A stretch of DNA of 50,393 bases from Frankia sp. RB7 (GCA_030403585.1 JAUEPE010000050.1:1-50393); one strand, 5' to 3'. Numbered from the stretch's first letter, positions 16,816 to 25,981 are shown. Program-made: numbers and translations. The notes: generated by a model not told the origin, from the letters alone.

Positions 16816-18369
16816 ATGACCGAGCAACCCGCACCAGCAACCTATAGATTCGGCTCCTTTGCCCTCGATGCCGAGACCGGCGCGTTGCTTTGTGAGGGGG
16901 TCCCGAGCTTGCTTGGCCAGCGTGGCGCCTCGCTGCTACGCCTTCTGCTGGAGCGCGCAGCAGCTCCCGTCGGCAAGGACGCGCTGATCGATGCCGCATG
17001 GCCTGGGCTCATAGTTGAGGACAGCAATCTCACTGTGCAGATTGCGGCACTGCGCCGCGCGCTCGAGTCGGGCGGCGGCGGACGCTGGATCGAGACGTTG
17101 CCGCGTCGCGGCTATCGCTATGTCGGCCCGCCGGTGACGCGCGTCGAGGCAAATACAGCCGACGTCCCTCAGCCAGCCGCGCTTCCTGTGCCGGAAAAGC
17201 CTTCGATCGCGGTACTACCGTTCAATCAATCGAGCGAAGCCGCCTGGTTCGCCGACGGCATGGTCGACGACATCATCACCGGACTTTCGCGCATCAGGTG
17301 GCTGTTCGTGATCGCTCGCAACTCAAGCTTCGTTTGGCGTGATCGTATCGCCGATGTCAGACAAGTCGGTCGCGATCTCGGCGTGCGCTATGTCCTGCAA
17401 GGCAGCGTACGCCGCGTCGACGATCGCGTCCGCATCAATGCGCAGCTCGCCGACGCCTCAAGTGGTGTGCAGATCTGGGCCGAACGCTACGACCGCACCG
17501 CGAGCGACCTGTTCGCGCTACAGGATGAGATCGCGCTCGCCGTGATCGGCGCCATCGAGCCGAGCTTGCGCCGCGCCGAGGTTGAGCGCATCCGCCGCAA
17601 ACGCCCCGACAGCCTTGATGCCTACGAACTCGTACTGCGTGCGCAGCCGGATGTTGATTCCGGCATGCCCGATCGCGCCGCGGTTGCTCTAACGCAACTC
17701 CGGCGCGCTCTTAGTCTCGAACCCACCTACGGCCTCGCCCATGGACTGGCCGCGATGAGCCATCATAACCGCTTTCTGCGTGCGGGGCTCAAGGAAGAGG
17801 ACCGTCTGGCGTCAGTACGGCACGCGCGCCTTGCAATCGAGCACGGTCGCGACGATGCGCTGGCGCTTACCTTTGCCGGGTTTTCGCTCGGCATGGACGG
17901 GCACGACCGCCAGGCAGCTTTCGCCGCCTTCGAAGGCGCGCTTGCCTTAAGTCCATCGACCGCGCTTGCCTGGATCCTCGGCAGCGTCGTCGCCGGATGG
18001 GCTGGTGAGGCGGAGCGTGCGATCGATTGGAGCGAGCGCGGCATGCGCTTGAGTCCGTTTGACCCTTGGGCATTCGCGGCCTACGACGCACAGGCGCTTG
18101 GTCATTTCAATCGCGATCGTTTCGTCGAGGCGGCCAGCGCGGCTTACAAGTCTAACCTCGCCAATCCCGCGCACAGCATTACCTGGGTGCAACTTGCTGC
18201 ATCGCTCGCCGCGCTCGGACGGATGGAAGAGGCCAGGGCCGCGGCAGCTTGCGTGCTGGAATTGCAGCCTAGCTTCCGCGTCAGCGGACAACTCTCCGGC
18301 GTGGATTGCGCGCCCGAATTGGCATCGAAACTAGGCAAGGTCCTGCGTGCATCTGGACTGCCAGAATGA
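16816..18369 (+). CDS. winged-helix transcriptional regulator with TolB-like and TPR domains (CadC-type)
   Basis: 517 residues. Residues ~8-100 form an OmpR/CadC-type winged helix (YRFGSFALDAETGAL … DSNLTVQIAALRRAL … TLPRRGYRYVG). Residues ~125-260 form the TolB-like segment often found in adenylate-cyclase-like proteins (KPSIAVLPF…FADGMVDDIITGLSR … VRYVLQGSVRR). The rest is TPR-like helical repeats. There is no membrane segment, unlike CadC of E. coli, so it probably senses a cytosolic signal. I choose ATG 16816, which aligns with the winged helix; an in-frame GTG exists at 16732. It is divergent from the cupin gene. Confidence 0.8.
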   Translation: MTEQPAPATYRFGSFALDAETGALLCEGVPSLLGQRGASLLRLLLERAAAPVGKDALIDAAWPGLIVEDSNLTVQIAALRRALESGGGGRWIETLPRRGYRYVGPPVTRVEANTADVPQPAALPVPEKPSIAVLPFNQSSEAAWFADGMVDDIITGLSRIRWLFVIARNSSFVWRDRIADVRQVGRDLGVRYVLQGSVRRVDDRVRINAQLADASSGVQIWAERYDRTASDLFALQDEIALAVIGAIEPSLRRAEVERIRRKRPDSLDAYELVLRAQPDVDSGMPDRAAVALTQLRRALSLEPTYGLAHGLAAMSHHNRFLRAGLKEEDRLASVRHARLAIEHGRDDALALTFAGFSLGMDGHDRQAAFAAFEGALALSPSTALAWILGSVVAGWAGEAERAIDWSERGMRLSPFDPWAFAAYDAQALGHFNRDRFVEAASAAYKSNLANPAHSITWVQLAASLAALGRMEEARAAAACVLELQPSFRVSGQLSGVDCAPELASKLGKVLRASGLPE

Positions 18370-18697
18370 TCTGCCGACACTTAGGCGGGTCGGCTATCGG
18401 CCCTTGTCGGACGTAGAAACCTGTTCGACGTAGGTCCGCCGCACATAAAGCCGACATACGCCGTCTCCATCGTCCGCCCAACAGATCGCGACCGTGATCG
18501 CCAACTTCGACAGCTTCATGATCGGCTTGCGCGCCCGCCGCTGGTCCTTCGTAAAAGTTGCAAGTCCGCAGAGGCCGGCCCGGCCTTTTTCCTTGCCGCA
18601 GTGCGATCACCATGGCATTCGCTCCGGCCTTGCGGCATGCTGCCCTCCAAGCCTCGGCAAGAAGGCCCACAATCACCATCCATCAGGGCAGGAAACC
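18370..18697 (+). other. gene-free stretch with vestige of a TRAP binding-protein 3' end
   Basis: Bases ~18501-18545 nearly repeat the end of the first TRAP binding-protein gene (14932-14976). Sixteen bases are identical (CGACAGCTTCATGATC), then 16 of the next 20 match; the encoded NFDSFMIGLRARRW parallels YDSFMIRSRTRG. Weaker similarity continues for ~30 bases and then a related terminator hairpin follows at the same distance. The upstream part of the gene is absent. It is a scar of duplication or insertion. Confidence 0.6.
18572..18590 (+). terminator. possible degenerate terminator
   Basis: Six-bp stem AGGCCG / CGGCCT with a 3-base loop followed by TTTTT. It sits where the terminator of the duplicated binding-protein 3' end would be and may still stop transcription from the regulator gene upstream. 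Confidence 0.45.
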
Positions 18698-19786
18698 ATG
18701 AAGAGACGAGACTTCATCAAGGTCACGGGGCTTGCTGCGGCCGGTGCCGCCACGCTCGCTTCTCCCGCGATTGCGCAATCGATGCCGGAAATCAAATGGC
18801 GCATGCCGACGAGCTGGCCGAAATCGCTCGACACGCTCTATGGCGGCGCCGAGATGATGAGCAAGATGGTCGCTGAGGCGACGGACAACAAATTCCAGAT
18901 CCAGGTTTTTGCGGCCGGCGAAATCGTGCCAGGCCTCCAGGTGCTGGACGCCGTGCAGAACGCGACCTGCGAAATCGGCCACACCGCGTCCTACTATTAT
19001 TTCGGCAAGGACCCCACCTTTACTTTCGGCTCGTCGGTGCCGTTCGGCCCGAACATGCGCATCAACCAGGCCTGGTACATGCTCGGCGGCGGGCGCGAGA
19101 TCCTCAACGAGTTCTACAAGAGCTACAACGTCGTCTCGCTGCTCGCGGGCAATACCGGCTGCCAGATGGGCGGCTGGTTCAGGAAAGAGGTCAACACGCC
19201 CGATGATCTCAAGGGCATGAAATTCCGCATCGGCGGCTTTGCCGGCCGCGTGCTCCAGAAGCTCGGCACGGTGCCGCAGCAGCTGGCCGGCGGCGACATT
19301 TATCCGGCGCTGGAGAAGGGCACCATCGACGCCGCCGAATGGGTCGGTCCCTATGACGACGAGAAGCTCGGCTTCTACAAGATCGCGCCGCACTACTACT
19401 ATCCCGGCTGGTGGGAGGGCGGCCCGATGCTGCTCGCCTTCGTCAACCTCGATAAATGGAACGCGCTGCCGAAATATTACCAGAGCGTGCTCACGCAGGC
19501 CGGGCACTATGCCAACAACTACATGATGGCGCGTTACGACCAGGCCAATCCGCTGGCGCTGAGGAAGCTGCTCGCCAACGGCACCAAGCTGCACGCCTTC
19601 TCGCCGCCGATCATGGACGCCTGCTACAAGGCGGCGAAGGAGCTGCACGACGAGGTCTCGGCGACCAACCCCAACTTCAAGAAAGTCTACGAGTCCCTGA
19701 CCAAGTTCTCCAACGACAGCTACGCCTGGTTCCAGGTCGGGGAGGTCGGTTACGACATCTTCATGGCGCGTCACTCGCAGAGCTGA
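18698..19786 (+). CDS. TRAP transporter periplasmic binding protein (DctP/TakP-like), copy 2
   Basis: 362 residues; Tat signal MKRRDFIKVTGLA…AIAQ. It is closely similar along its length to the protein at 13883, sharing TDNKFQIQVFAAGEIVPGLQ, MGGWFRKEV, MKFRIGGFAGRVLQKLG and ALEKGTIDAAEWVGPYDDEKLG. Differences cluster in the ligand-facing parts (FTFGSSVPFGPNMRINQ versus WAIYASVPFGLNARQQN), so the two may bind different carboxylates for the same permease. GGAAACC precedes ATG. A response-regulator gene follows 240 bases downstream. Confidence 0.92.
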   Translation: MKRRDFIKVTGLAAAGAATLASPAIAQSMPEIKWRMPTSWPKSLDTLYGGAEMMSKMVAEATDNKFQIQVFAAGEIVPGLQVLDAVQNATCEIGHTASYYYFGKDPTFTFGSSVPFGPNMRINQAWYMLGGGREILNEFYKSYNVVSLLAGNTGCQMGGWFRKEVNTPDDLKGMKFRIGGFAGRVLQKLGTVPQQLAGGDIYPALEKGTIDAAEWVGPYDDEKLGFYKIAPHYYYPGWWEGGPMLLAFVNLDKWNALPKYYQSVLTQAGHYANNYMMARYDQANPLALRKLLANGTKLHAFSPPIMDACYKAAKELHDEVSATNPNFKKVYESLTKFSNDSYAWFQVGEVGYDIFMARHSQS

Positions 19787-19813
19787 TTGCGCCGTAGCAC
19801 GCTGAAGGATTCA

Positions 19814-19841
19814 CGGCCCCGGCGCGAGAGCTCCGGGGCCG
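19814..19841 (+). terminator. hairpin after second TRAP binding-protein gene
   Basis: Perfect 9-bp GC stem CGGCCCCGG / CCGGGGCCG with a 10-base loop, 28 bases after the stop. No T-run follows, so termination is likely but not certain. Confidence 0.5.
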
Positions 19842-20026
19842 CTGCTATTGTGTGGCCTGTTGCCACGGCTGTTGATCGCTTTCAGCGTGTCGGCAAAGCT
19901 TACACACAGCTTACAGAGAGCGAAAAGCCGGGCGGGGTTCGCCTTTTTGCTGGCCGAAACCGGGCGGATGGTGGAAGAGATCAAAGCGGCCCAAGCCGCA
20001 TGTTTGCAACGGAGTATCCGGCTGGA

Positions 20027-20701
20027 ATGCGCCTTCTGATCGTCGAGGACAATGCCGAGCTGTCGCGGCTCGTGGCCAGCGGGCTGGCGGCGGCCGGCTA
20101 TGAGAGCGACATCGTTGCTAGCACCGAGGAGGCGCGCGAGGCGGTGCACAACGTCAGCTATGCCGCGATGATCCTCGATCTCGGCCTGCCTGACGGCGAC
20201 GGCCTGTCGGTGTTGCGCGAATTGCGGCGGCAGATGGAGCCGCTGCCGGTGCTGGTGCTGACCGCGCGCGGCGGCGTGCAGGACCGCGTCACGGGCTTGC
20301 GCAGCGGCGCCGACGACTATCTGGCAAAGCCGTTCGCGATGGAGGAGCTGGTGGCGCGGCTGGAGGCGATCCTGCGCCGTCCGGGCCAGATGCTCGGCCG
20401 CTCGCTGCGGCTTGCCAATCTCGTTTACGATACCGAGAGCCGCCAGATCTTCGTCGACGACAAGCCGCGGATCATCTCGTCGCGCGAGACCTCGGTGCTG
20501 GAGATCCTGCTGCGCCGGCAGGGGCGGGTGGTGCCGAAGAAGAACGTCGAAGATCACATCTTCGGGCTCGAAGGTGAGGTCGCCTCCAACGCGGTCGAGG
20601 TGTACGTCTCCCGGCTGCGCAAGCAACTTGCCGAGCATGGCGCCAAGGTCGTGATCCACACCATCCGTGGCGTCGGCTACATGATGGCCGAGGAGAAATA
20701 G
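20027..20701 (+). CDS. OmpR-family response regulator (TctD-like)
   Basis: 224 residues: a receiver domain (acidic Glu7/Asp8, phospho-acceptor Asp51 in ILDLGLPDGDG, Thr79, Lys101 in LAKPF) and a C-terminal winged helix (SRETSVLEILLRRQGRVV … VEVYVSRLRKQL … IHTIRGVGYMM). ATG 20027 gives the family start MRLLIVEDN; another in-frame ATG is at 20000. The gene is one base from the kinase gene and the pair sits between the TRAP binding proteins and permease subunits. TctD-type systems control carboxylate uptake, so regulation of this transporter is a reasonable inference. Confidence 0.9.
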   Translation: MRLLIVEDNAELSRLVASGLAAAGYESDIVASTEEAREAVHNVSYAAMILDLGLPDGDGLSVLRELRRQMEPLPVLVLTARGGVQDRVTGLRSGADDYLAKPFAMEELVARLEAILRRPGQMLGRSLRLANLVYDTESRQIFVDDKPRIISSRETSVLEILLRRQGRVVPKKNVEDHIFGLEGEVASNAVEVYVSRLRKQLAEHGAKVVIHTIRGVGYMMAEEK

Positions 20702-20702
20702 C

Positions 20703-22079
20703 GTGGCCCAAGCCGGGTTTCGCGCCGGGTCGTTCGCCAGGCCGTCGTTCAAATCGCTGATCTCGCGCATCGTGTTCCTGCACATCATCGCGATCGCGGT
20801 GGTCGCGATCTTCCTGCCGCTGGTGTTGTTCTGGCTGCTGAACTCCGAGATCGACCAACTGCATCGTGCGGCGATGCGCGCCCAGGCCGAGACGCTGGCC
20901 GAGCGGATCGCGGTCCAGCCCGACGGCAGGGTGACGTTCAATCTGCCCGATAGCCTCCGCGGTCTCTATTCGGAAGCCTATGGCCGCTACCAGTACGACA
21001 TCCGCGATGCCGACGGACGCCTGCTGTTCTCGTCGCACAAGAAGTCCGGTGACGTGGAATCAGACTCGATTTCCGGCGCCGACGTGACCCAGACGATCGG
21101 CGACACCATCGTTCGCATTCAGGTGGCGGAGGACCTATCGCATCGCGACGTCATCACCGACGACATCGTGTCCAACTTCTTCCGCCGGGTCGGCTGGATT
21201 ACCATCCCCATTCTCCTGATCCTGCTCGCCATCGATATCATCATCTTCCGCCGCGCGCTCGCGCCGCTCTGGATGGCCTCGGAGGAAGCGAGCAATATCG
21301 GCCCGTCGCGTACCGATGTCCGCCTGCCGACGCAGCAGATTCCGCGCGAGATCATGCCGCTCGTCACCGCCGTCAACCAGGCGCTGGATCGTCTCGAGGA
21401 CGGCTTTCGCGTGCAGCGCCAGTTCACGGCCGACGCCGCCCATCAACTGCGGACGCCGCTTGCGATCCTGCGCACGCGGATCGAGACGCTCGGCGACGGC
21501 GCGGCGAAGCAGGCGCTGCATGACGACATCGCGGGCATGAGCCGGATCGTCGCCCAGCTCCTGGAGATCGCCGAGCTCGACACGCTGGTGCTCGATCCCG
21601 GCGAGACCGCTGACTTACGCGCCGTCTGCGCCGAAGTCGTGGGCGCAATCGCGCCGTTTGCGATCGCGCAGCACAAGGACATCGCGCTCCGGGGCGCCGA
21701 CGCGCCGGTGATGATCCACGGCAATTCCGAGATGCTCCAGCGCGCGGTGTTCAACCTCGCCGAAAACGCCATCAAGTTCACTGAGAAGGAGACGTCGGTC
21801 GATGTCGAGGTCGGCGACGATGGTTCGGTGCGCGTGCGCGATTGCGGTCCGGGCGTGACCGAGGCCGAGCGCGAGCTGATCTTCCAGCGCTTCTGGCGCC
21901 GGGATCGCCAGCGCAGCGACGGCGCGGGCCTCGGGCTTTCGATCGTGCGCGGCGTCGCCGACGATCACGACGCGACGGTCGCGGTGGACAATCTCCCCGG
22001 TGGCGGGGCGGAGTTCACGCTGCGGTTCAGGCTGGTAGAGGACGCTGGCGACGTTGAGTCGAGAGCCGCGCGGCACTGA
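20703..22079 (+). CDS. sensor histidine kinase (TctE-like)
   Basis: 458 residues. It has a short cytosolic N-terminus, TM1 (~23-48), a periplasmic sensor domain of ~110 residues, TM2 (~162-182), a dimerisation domain with His247 in FTADAAHQLRTPLAIL, and HATPase_c motifs FNLAENAIKF, VRDCGPGV and GAGLGLSIV. The AAHQLRTPLA H-box is typical of the QseC/TctE group. It starts at GTG 20703, one base after the response regulator stop, so the two are translated together. It probably senses a periplasmic ligand, perhaps a TRAP substrate. Confidence 0.9.
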   Translation: MAQAGFRAGSFARPSFKSLISRIVFLHIIAIAVVAIFLPLVLFWLLNSEIDQLHRAAMRAQAETLAERIAVQPDGRVTFNLPDSLRGLYSEAYGRYQYDIRDADGRLLFSSHKKSGDVESDSISGADVTQTIGDTIVRIQVAEDLSHRDVITDDIVSNFFRRVGWITIPILLILLAIDIIIFRRALAPLWMASEEASNIGPSRTDVRLPTQQIPREIMPLVTAVNQALDRLEDGFRVQRQFTADAAHQLRTPLAILRTRIETLGDGAAKQALHDDIAGMSRIVAQLLEIAELDTLVLDPGETADLRAVCAEVVGAIAPFAIAQHKDIALRGADAPVMIHGNSEMLQRAVFNLAENAIKFTEKETSVDVEVGDDGSVRVRDCGPGVTEAERELIFQRFWRRDRQRSDGAGLGLSIVRGVADDHDATVAVDNLPGGGAEFTLRFRLVEDAGDVESRAARH

Positions 22080-22091
22080 TGATGTGTCCTC

Positions 22092-22231
22092 GCCCCTTGT
22101 GGGAGAGGGTGGCTTCGCGAAGGCGAAGCCGGGTGAGGGGTTCTCTCCACGAGTCCGACTGCGAGTTGAGTGCGCGGAGAGAACCCCTCATCCGGCGCTT
22201 CGCGCCGCCTTCTCCCGCAAGGGGAGAAGGA
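22092..22231. repeat. long imperfect inverted-repeat element (REP/MITE-like)
   Basis: Arms at 22093-22148 and 22176-22224 are inverted copies (CCCCTTGTGGGAGAGGGTGG … GTGAGGGGTTCTCTCC versus its complement). Each arm has an internal GCTTCGCG/CGCGAAGC hairpin. Sequences of this form recur between genes in Bradyrhizobium and relatives. It fills the gap between the convergent kinase and peptidase genes and could act as a terminator for both. Confidence 0.8.
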
Positions 22232-22242
22232 AAGAAGAGGCG

Positions 22243-23532
22243 CTATTTCAACTTGCCCGTCGACAGATCCATGATCATGCGCGTGGTCAAATAGAGGCGC
22301 GGCACGATGGTGTCGAGCTTGACATATTCGGCATCGTTGGAATGCGCGCCGAAGCCCGACAGGCCCATGCCTTCGACCACGGCGCCCCTGGTCTTAAGCG
22401 CGGCAAACGCGGCGTCGGTGCCGCCGCCGGTTGCCTTCTCGTCGACCTTGAGCGGCAGTCCGAGCTCCCCGTAGATCGTCTTGCCGTAGGTTGCCACGCG
22501 GCGCGAGGCGTCGTTGGCCTCGAGCGGCGGACGGCGCACCTCGAACTTCAGCTCGACCCTGGAATCGGGCAGCAGGCGATTCTTGATCTTGTCCTGCAGC
22601 GTCTTCTCCAGCTCGTCGAAATCCGACACCTTGAGCGCGCGCGCATCGGCCTGCGCCGTGGCTTCGGCGGGGATCACGTTGCGGTTGGTGCCGGCCTTGG
22701 ACACCGTCCAGTTCAGCTTCAGGCCCTGCTCGGGCTTTGACAGGTCCTTCATCTGCAGCACCTGGTGCGAGAGCTCGTAGAGCGCATTGATGCCGCCCTC
22801 GGGCCGCGCGCCCGCATGGGAGGACTTGCCGGTCACCGTGAGATAGGCCGAGCCGATGCCGCTGGTGGCGAGCCGCAGCGTGCCGTCGGTGCCGCCGCCC
22901 TCGAACGAGAACACCACGTCCTGATCGGATGCGAATTTCGTGATGGTGCTGCGCCAGCCGGGCGAGGAAATCTCCTCATCGCCGTTGGTCAGCACCGTGA
23001 GCGTGCCGTAATCCCTAAAGTTCAGCTTCTGCAGCATCGCCACGGCGTGGAGAATGAGGGCGACGCCCTGCTTGTCGTCGGCAATGCCGAGGCCGTAGGC
23101 CTTGTCGCCGTCGATGCGGAACGGTTGGTCCTTCAGCATGCCCTTCAGGTACACCGTGTCCATATGGGCGATCAGCATGATCTTCCTGGCTCCGGTGCCC
23201 TTGAAGACGGCGTGCACGGCCGGGCCGATCTTCTCCGGCGTGTCGTCGAGGCGATAGATGTCGGTGGGCTGCAGGATCTCCACCGCGCCGCCGATCTGCT
23301 TGAACTGGTCGGCGACGCGACCGGCGATCAGGTTCAGGCCCTCGAAATCCTTGCTGCCGGACTCGATGCTGACGAGATCGCGCAGCGTATCGAGCAACGG
23401 CTGCTGCTCCTTCTGCGCCAGCGCCTGGACGTCAGCCATCGGCTCAGCATGCGCCGCAGTCGTGGCACAGGCGAGCCAAAGCGAGGCGAGCACCGGAGCA
23501 ACGAGCGACGGAGCAGAATGCGATCGGGACAT
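22243..23532 (-). CDS. secreted M20 metallopeptidase (carboxypeptidase G2-like)
   Basis: 429 residues with a signal peptide (…LASLWLACATTAAHAEP). Zinc-ligand motifs of the M20A family are present: IAHMDTVY, GIADDKQG, NGDEEISS with the catalytic/ligand Glu pair, and a C-terminal GFGAHSNDAEYV His. The dimerisation lid holds KSSHAGARPEGG. Carboxypeptidase G2 removes C-terminal glutamate from folates and N-acyl glutamates in the periplasm; this substrate is inferred from family only. Start ATG 23532 is directly before the signal peptide; the longer frame lacks a sensible leader. The 183-base gap upstream to dctM holds nothing clear. Confidence 0.85.
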   Translation of the reverse strand: MSRSHSAPSLVAPVLASLWLACATTAAHAEPMADVQALAQKEQQPLLDTLRDLVSIESGSKDFEGLNLIAGRVADQFKQIGGAVEILQPTDIYRLDDTPEKIGPAVHAVFKGTGARKIMLIAHMDTVYLKGMLKDQPFRIDGDKAYGLGIADDKQGVALILHAVAMLQKLNFRDYGTLTVLTNGDEEISSPGWRSTITKFASDQDVVFSFEGGGTDGTLRLATSGIGSAYLTVTGKSSHAGARPEGGINALYELSHQVLQMKDLSKPEQGLKLNWTVSKAGTNRNVIPAEATAQADARALKVSDFDELEKTLQDKIKNRLLPDSRVELKFEVRRPPLEANDASRRVATYGKTIYGELGLPLKVDEKATGGGTDAAFAALKTRGAVVEGMGLSGFGAHSNDAEYVKLDTIVPRLYLTTRMIMDLSTGKLK

Positions 23533-23715
23533 GCGCGGCGGTCCATTGGTTGGAGGATGGCCCGGTATGCCTGCGTTTCCGGCGCTTGTCACGCCGGTCG
23601 GCTTCTCGATCGTGCGCGGCGCCACGGTATTGGCGCTGCACCTTCTCCCACATCCCGCCTTCGCCAGGGCTTCGGCGGACGTGAGGGAGGAAGGCAGAGG
23701 GCAGCGCCGCGTCAG

Positions 23716-25371
23716 CTACTTTTGTGGCGGACCGAAATCGAGCGGCGGCAGATCAATCTGGGGGATCTCGATCTTGATGCTGTTCGGATCGATGATCGAC
23801 TGCTCGCCCTTGTAGTGCATCACCATCGACGGGAACGTGATGACGAGCACCACCATGATGATCTGGATCACGACGAACGGCACCGCGCCCCAGTAGATCT
23901 GTCCGGTCGTGACCGGATCCATCTTCTTGCCGGTGACGCGGTCGGTATAGGACTCCTTTGGTGCGACTGAGCGCAGGTAGAACAGCGCGAAACCGAACGG
24001 CGGGTGCATGAACGACGTCTGCATGTTCACGCCGAGGATGACGCCGAACCAGATCAGGTCGATGCCGAGATGCTCGGCGGCGGGGCCGAGCAGGGGGATC
24101 ACGATGAAGGCGAGCTCGAAGAAGTCGAGGAAGAATGCCAGCACGAACACGAAGGCGTTGACGAAAAGCAGGAAGCCAACCTGGCCGCCGGGCAGCGAGG
24201 TCAGGAGGTTCTCGACCCAGACGTGGCCGCTGACGCCGTAGAAGGTGAGCGAGAACACGCGCGCGCCGACCAGAATGAAGACGACGAAGGCCGAGAGCTT
24301 TGCCGTCGCCTCGGTGGCCTGTCGAATGAGATCCCAGCTCAGCCGCCGCTTCATGGCGCCGAGAATGAGCGCACCGGCGGCCCCCATCGCGCCGCCTTCG
24401 GTCGGGGTCGCGACGCCGATGAAAATCGTGCCCAGCACCAGGAAAATCAGGAACAGAGGCGGCACCATGGCGAAGGTGGTCTGCTGCGCCATCCGCGAGA
24501 GGAAGCGGAATCCCGTGAGCTTGTCGATGATCCAGTTCACCACGGCGACGGCGAACGCGAAGACGATACCGAAGAACATGCTCAGCACCACGAAATCGGC
24601 GCCGTGCGTCTTCGAATTCCGCATCATGAACCATCCGAAAACGCAGCTCGCGAGGAACAGTACGCCGAGCGATGTCAGGCCGCGGCTGCCACTGTCCTCG
24701 CGGAATCCGATCGCCTCCTTCGGAAGGCCCGGCGCCGCTTTCGGGAAGATCAAGCTGACGAGAAAGGCGTACCCGGCGTAGAGGCCCGCTAGCACCAGGC
24801 CCGGAATGAACGCGCCCTCGTACATGTCGCCGACCGACTTGCCGAGCTGGTCGGCCATCACGATCAGAACGAGCGAGGGCGGAATGATCTGTGCCAGCGT
24901 GCCGGACGCGGCGATGATGCCCGTCGCCACGCGGCGGTCATAGCCGTAGCGCAGCATGATCGGGAGCGAGATGAGGCCCATCGAGATCACCGATGCGGCG
25001 ACCACGCCGGTGGTCGCCGCAAGCAGCGCGCCGACGAAGACGACAGCATAGGCAAGGCCGCCGCGGATTGTGCCGAACAATTGGCCGATCGTGTCGAGCA
25101 GGTCTTCGGCCATGCCGGAACGCTCGAGCACCAGTCCCATGAAAGTGAAGAACGGAATGGCGAGCAGCGTCTCGTTGTTCATCACGCCGTAGACGCGTTC
25201 GGGCAGGGCCTGGAGGAAATCCGGATGGAATTGCCCGAGCTCGATGCCGATCACGGCGAAGAACAAGCCTACGGCTCCGAGCGAGAATGCAGCCGGGTAG
25301 CCGAGCAGCAGCACGATCACCAGCGAGGCGAACATGATCGGCGCCATATTGGCGATGAGAAATGCGGTCAT
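23716..25371 (-). CDS. dctM: TRAP transporter large permease subunit (DctM)
   Basis: 551 residues with about 14 hydrophobic segments. Recognisable DctM features are LLGYPAAFSLGAVGL, ETLLAIPFFTFMG, GLAYAVVFVGALLAATTGVVAASV, PPSLVLIVMAD, GVATPTEGGAMGAAGA and the late NMQTSFMHPPFGFALFYLR. It is longer than the usual ~430 residues because of an inserted region around 215-300 and a hydrophilic tail ending DLPPLDFGPPQK, as in the TakP/mannitol-chloroaromatic subgroup. It forms the Na+-driven channel. dctQ lies 28 bases upstream on the same strand. Confidence 0.92.
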   Translation of the reverse strand: MTAFLIANMAPIMFASLVIVLLLGYPAAFSLGAVGLFFAVIGIELGQFHPDFLQALPERVYGVMNNETLLAIPFFTFMGLVLERSGMAEDLLDTIGQLFGTIRGGLAYAVVFVGALLAATTGVVAASVISMGLISLPIMLRYGYDRRVATGIIAASGTLAQIIPPSLVLIVMADQLGKSVGDMYEGAFIPGLVLAGLYAGYAFLVSLIFPKAAPGLPKEAIGFREDSGSRGLTSLGVLFLASCVFGWFMMRNSKTHGADFVVLSMFFGIVFAFAVAVVNWIIDKLTGFRFLSRMAQQTTFAMVPPLFLIFLVLGTIFIGVATPTEGGAMGAAGALILGAMKRRLSWDLIRQATEATAKLSAFVVFILVGARVFSLTFYGVSGHVWVENLLTSLPGGQVGFLLFVNAFVFVLAFFLDFFELAFIVIPLLGPAAEHLGIDLIWFGVILGVNMQTSFMHPPFGFALFYLRSVAPKESYTDRVTGKKMDPVTTGQIYWGAVPFVVIQIIMVVLVITFPSMVMHYKGEQSIIDPNSIKIEIPQIDLPPLDFGPPQK

Positions 25372-25399
25372 TGAATCCCTCTACGATACCGCGCGCCGA

Positions 25400-25981
25400 T
25401 CACTTCTGTTCGATCGCTTCGACGAGATGCTCGACCTCGGCCTCCAGGGCCGAAACCTGCGACTCATGGGGATCCGGAATCATGCCGCGCATGATGGCGA
25501 TCCGCTTGATCAGCTCGGAGATGCCTTGAGCTAGCAGCATCGCAAAGCCGATCATGACGAGCGACTTGGCCGGCCATTGTGGCAGGCCTCCGGCATTGCC
25601 GGATTGCTCGTTGATCTCGAACGAACGCAGGAAGAACGGTACTCCGGTGACGATCATGACGATCGTCAGCGGGATCAGGAAGAAGAGATGCCCGATCACG
25701 TCGATGACGTTGCGAAGCCGCTTCGGCAGCAAGGTGTTGAAGATGTCGATCCGTATGTGCTCGTTGTCGAGCAGCGTCCAGGGTGAGCACAGCAGGAAAA
25801 TGACGCTGAACAGAACCCACTGCAGCTCGAGCCAGGAGTTGGAGGACGTGTCGAAGGTCTTGCGTACGATCGCATTGACCGCCGAGATGATCACGGCGAC
25901 CAGAATCAACCAGGCCAGCCGTTTGCCGGTCCAGCGTGCAAACGCGTCGATACCGCCGCTCAACCTAAGGAGCGCTGTCAA
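25400..25981 (-). CDS. dctQ: TRAP transporter small permease subunit (DctQ)
   Basis: 193 residues with four predicted membrane helices. Characteristic are VRKTFDTSSNSWLELQWVLF and the LLDNEHIRIDIFNTLLP segment, the latter being the DctQ signature (HVRVD-like). The C-terminal tail (SALEAEVEHLVEAIEQ) is a short amphipathic helix. The start is TTG 25981; GGAGG lies eight bases upstream and no ATG fits. DctQ bridges the binding protein and DctM. Binding proteins are encoded 4-10 kb away on the plus strand. Confidence 0.9.
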   Translation of the reverse strand: MTALLRLSGGIDAFARWTGKRLAWLILVAVIISAVNAIVRKTFDTSSNSWLELQWVLFSVIFLLCSPWTLLDNEHIRIDIFNTLLPKRLRNVIDVIGHLFFLIPLTIVMIVTGVPFFLRSFEINEQSGNAGGLPQWPAKSLVMIGFAMLLAQGISELIKRIAIMRGMIPDPHESQVSALEAEVEHLVEAIEQK

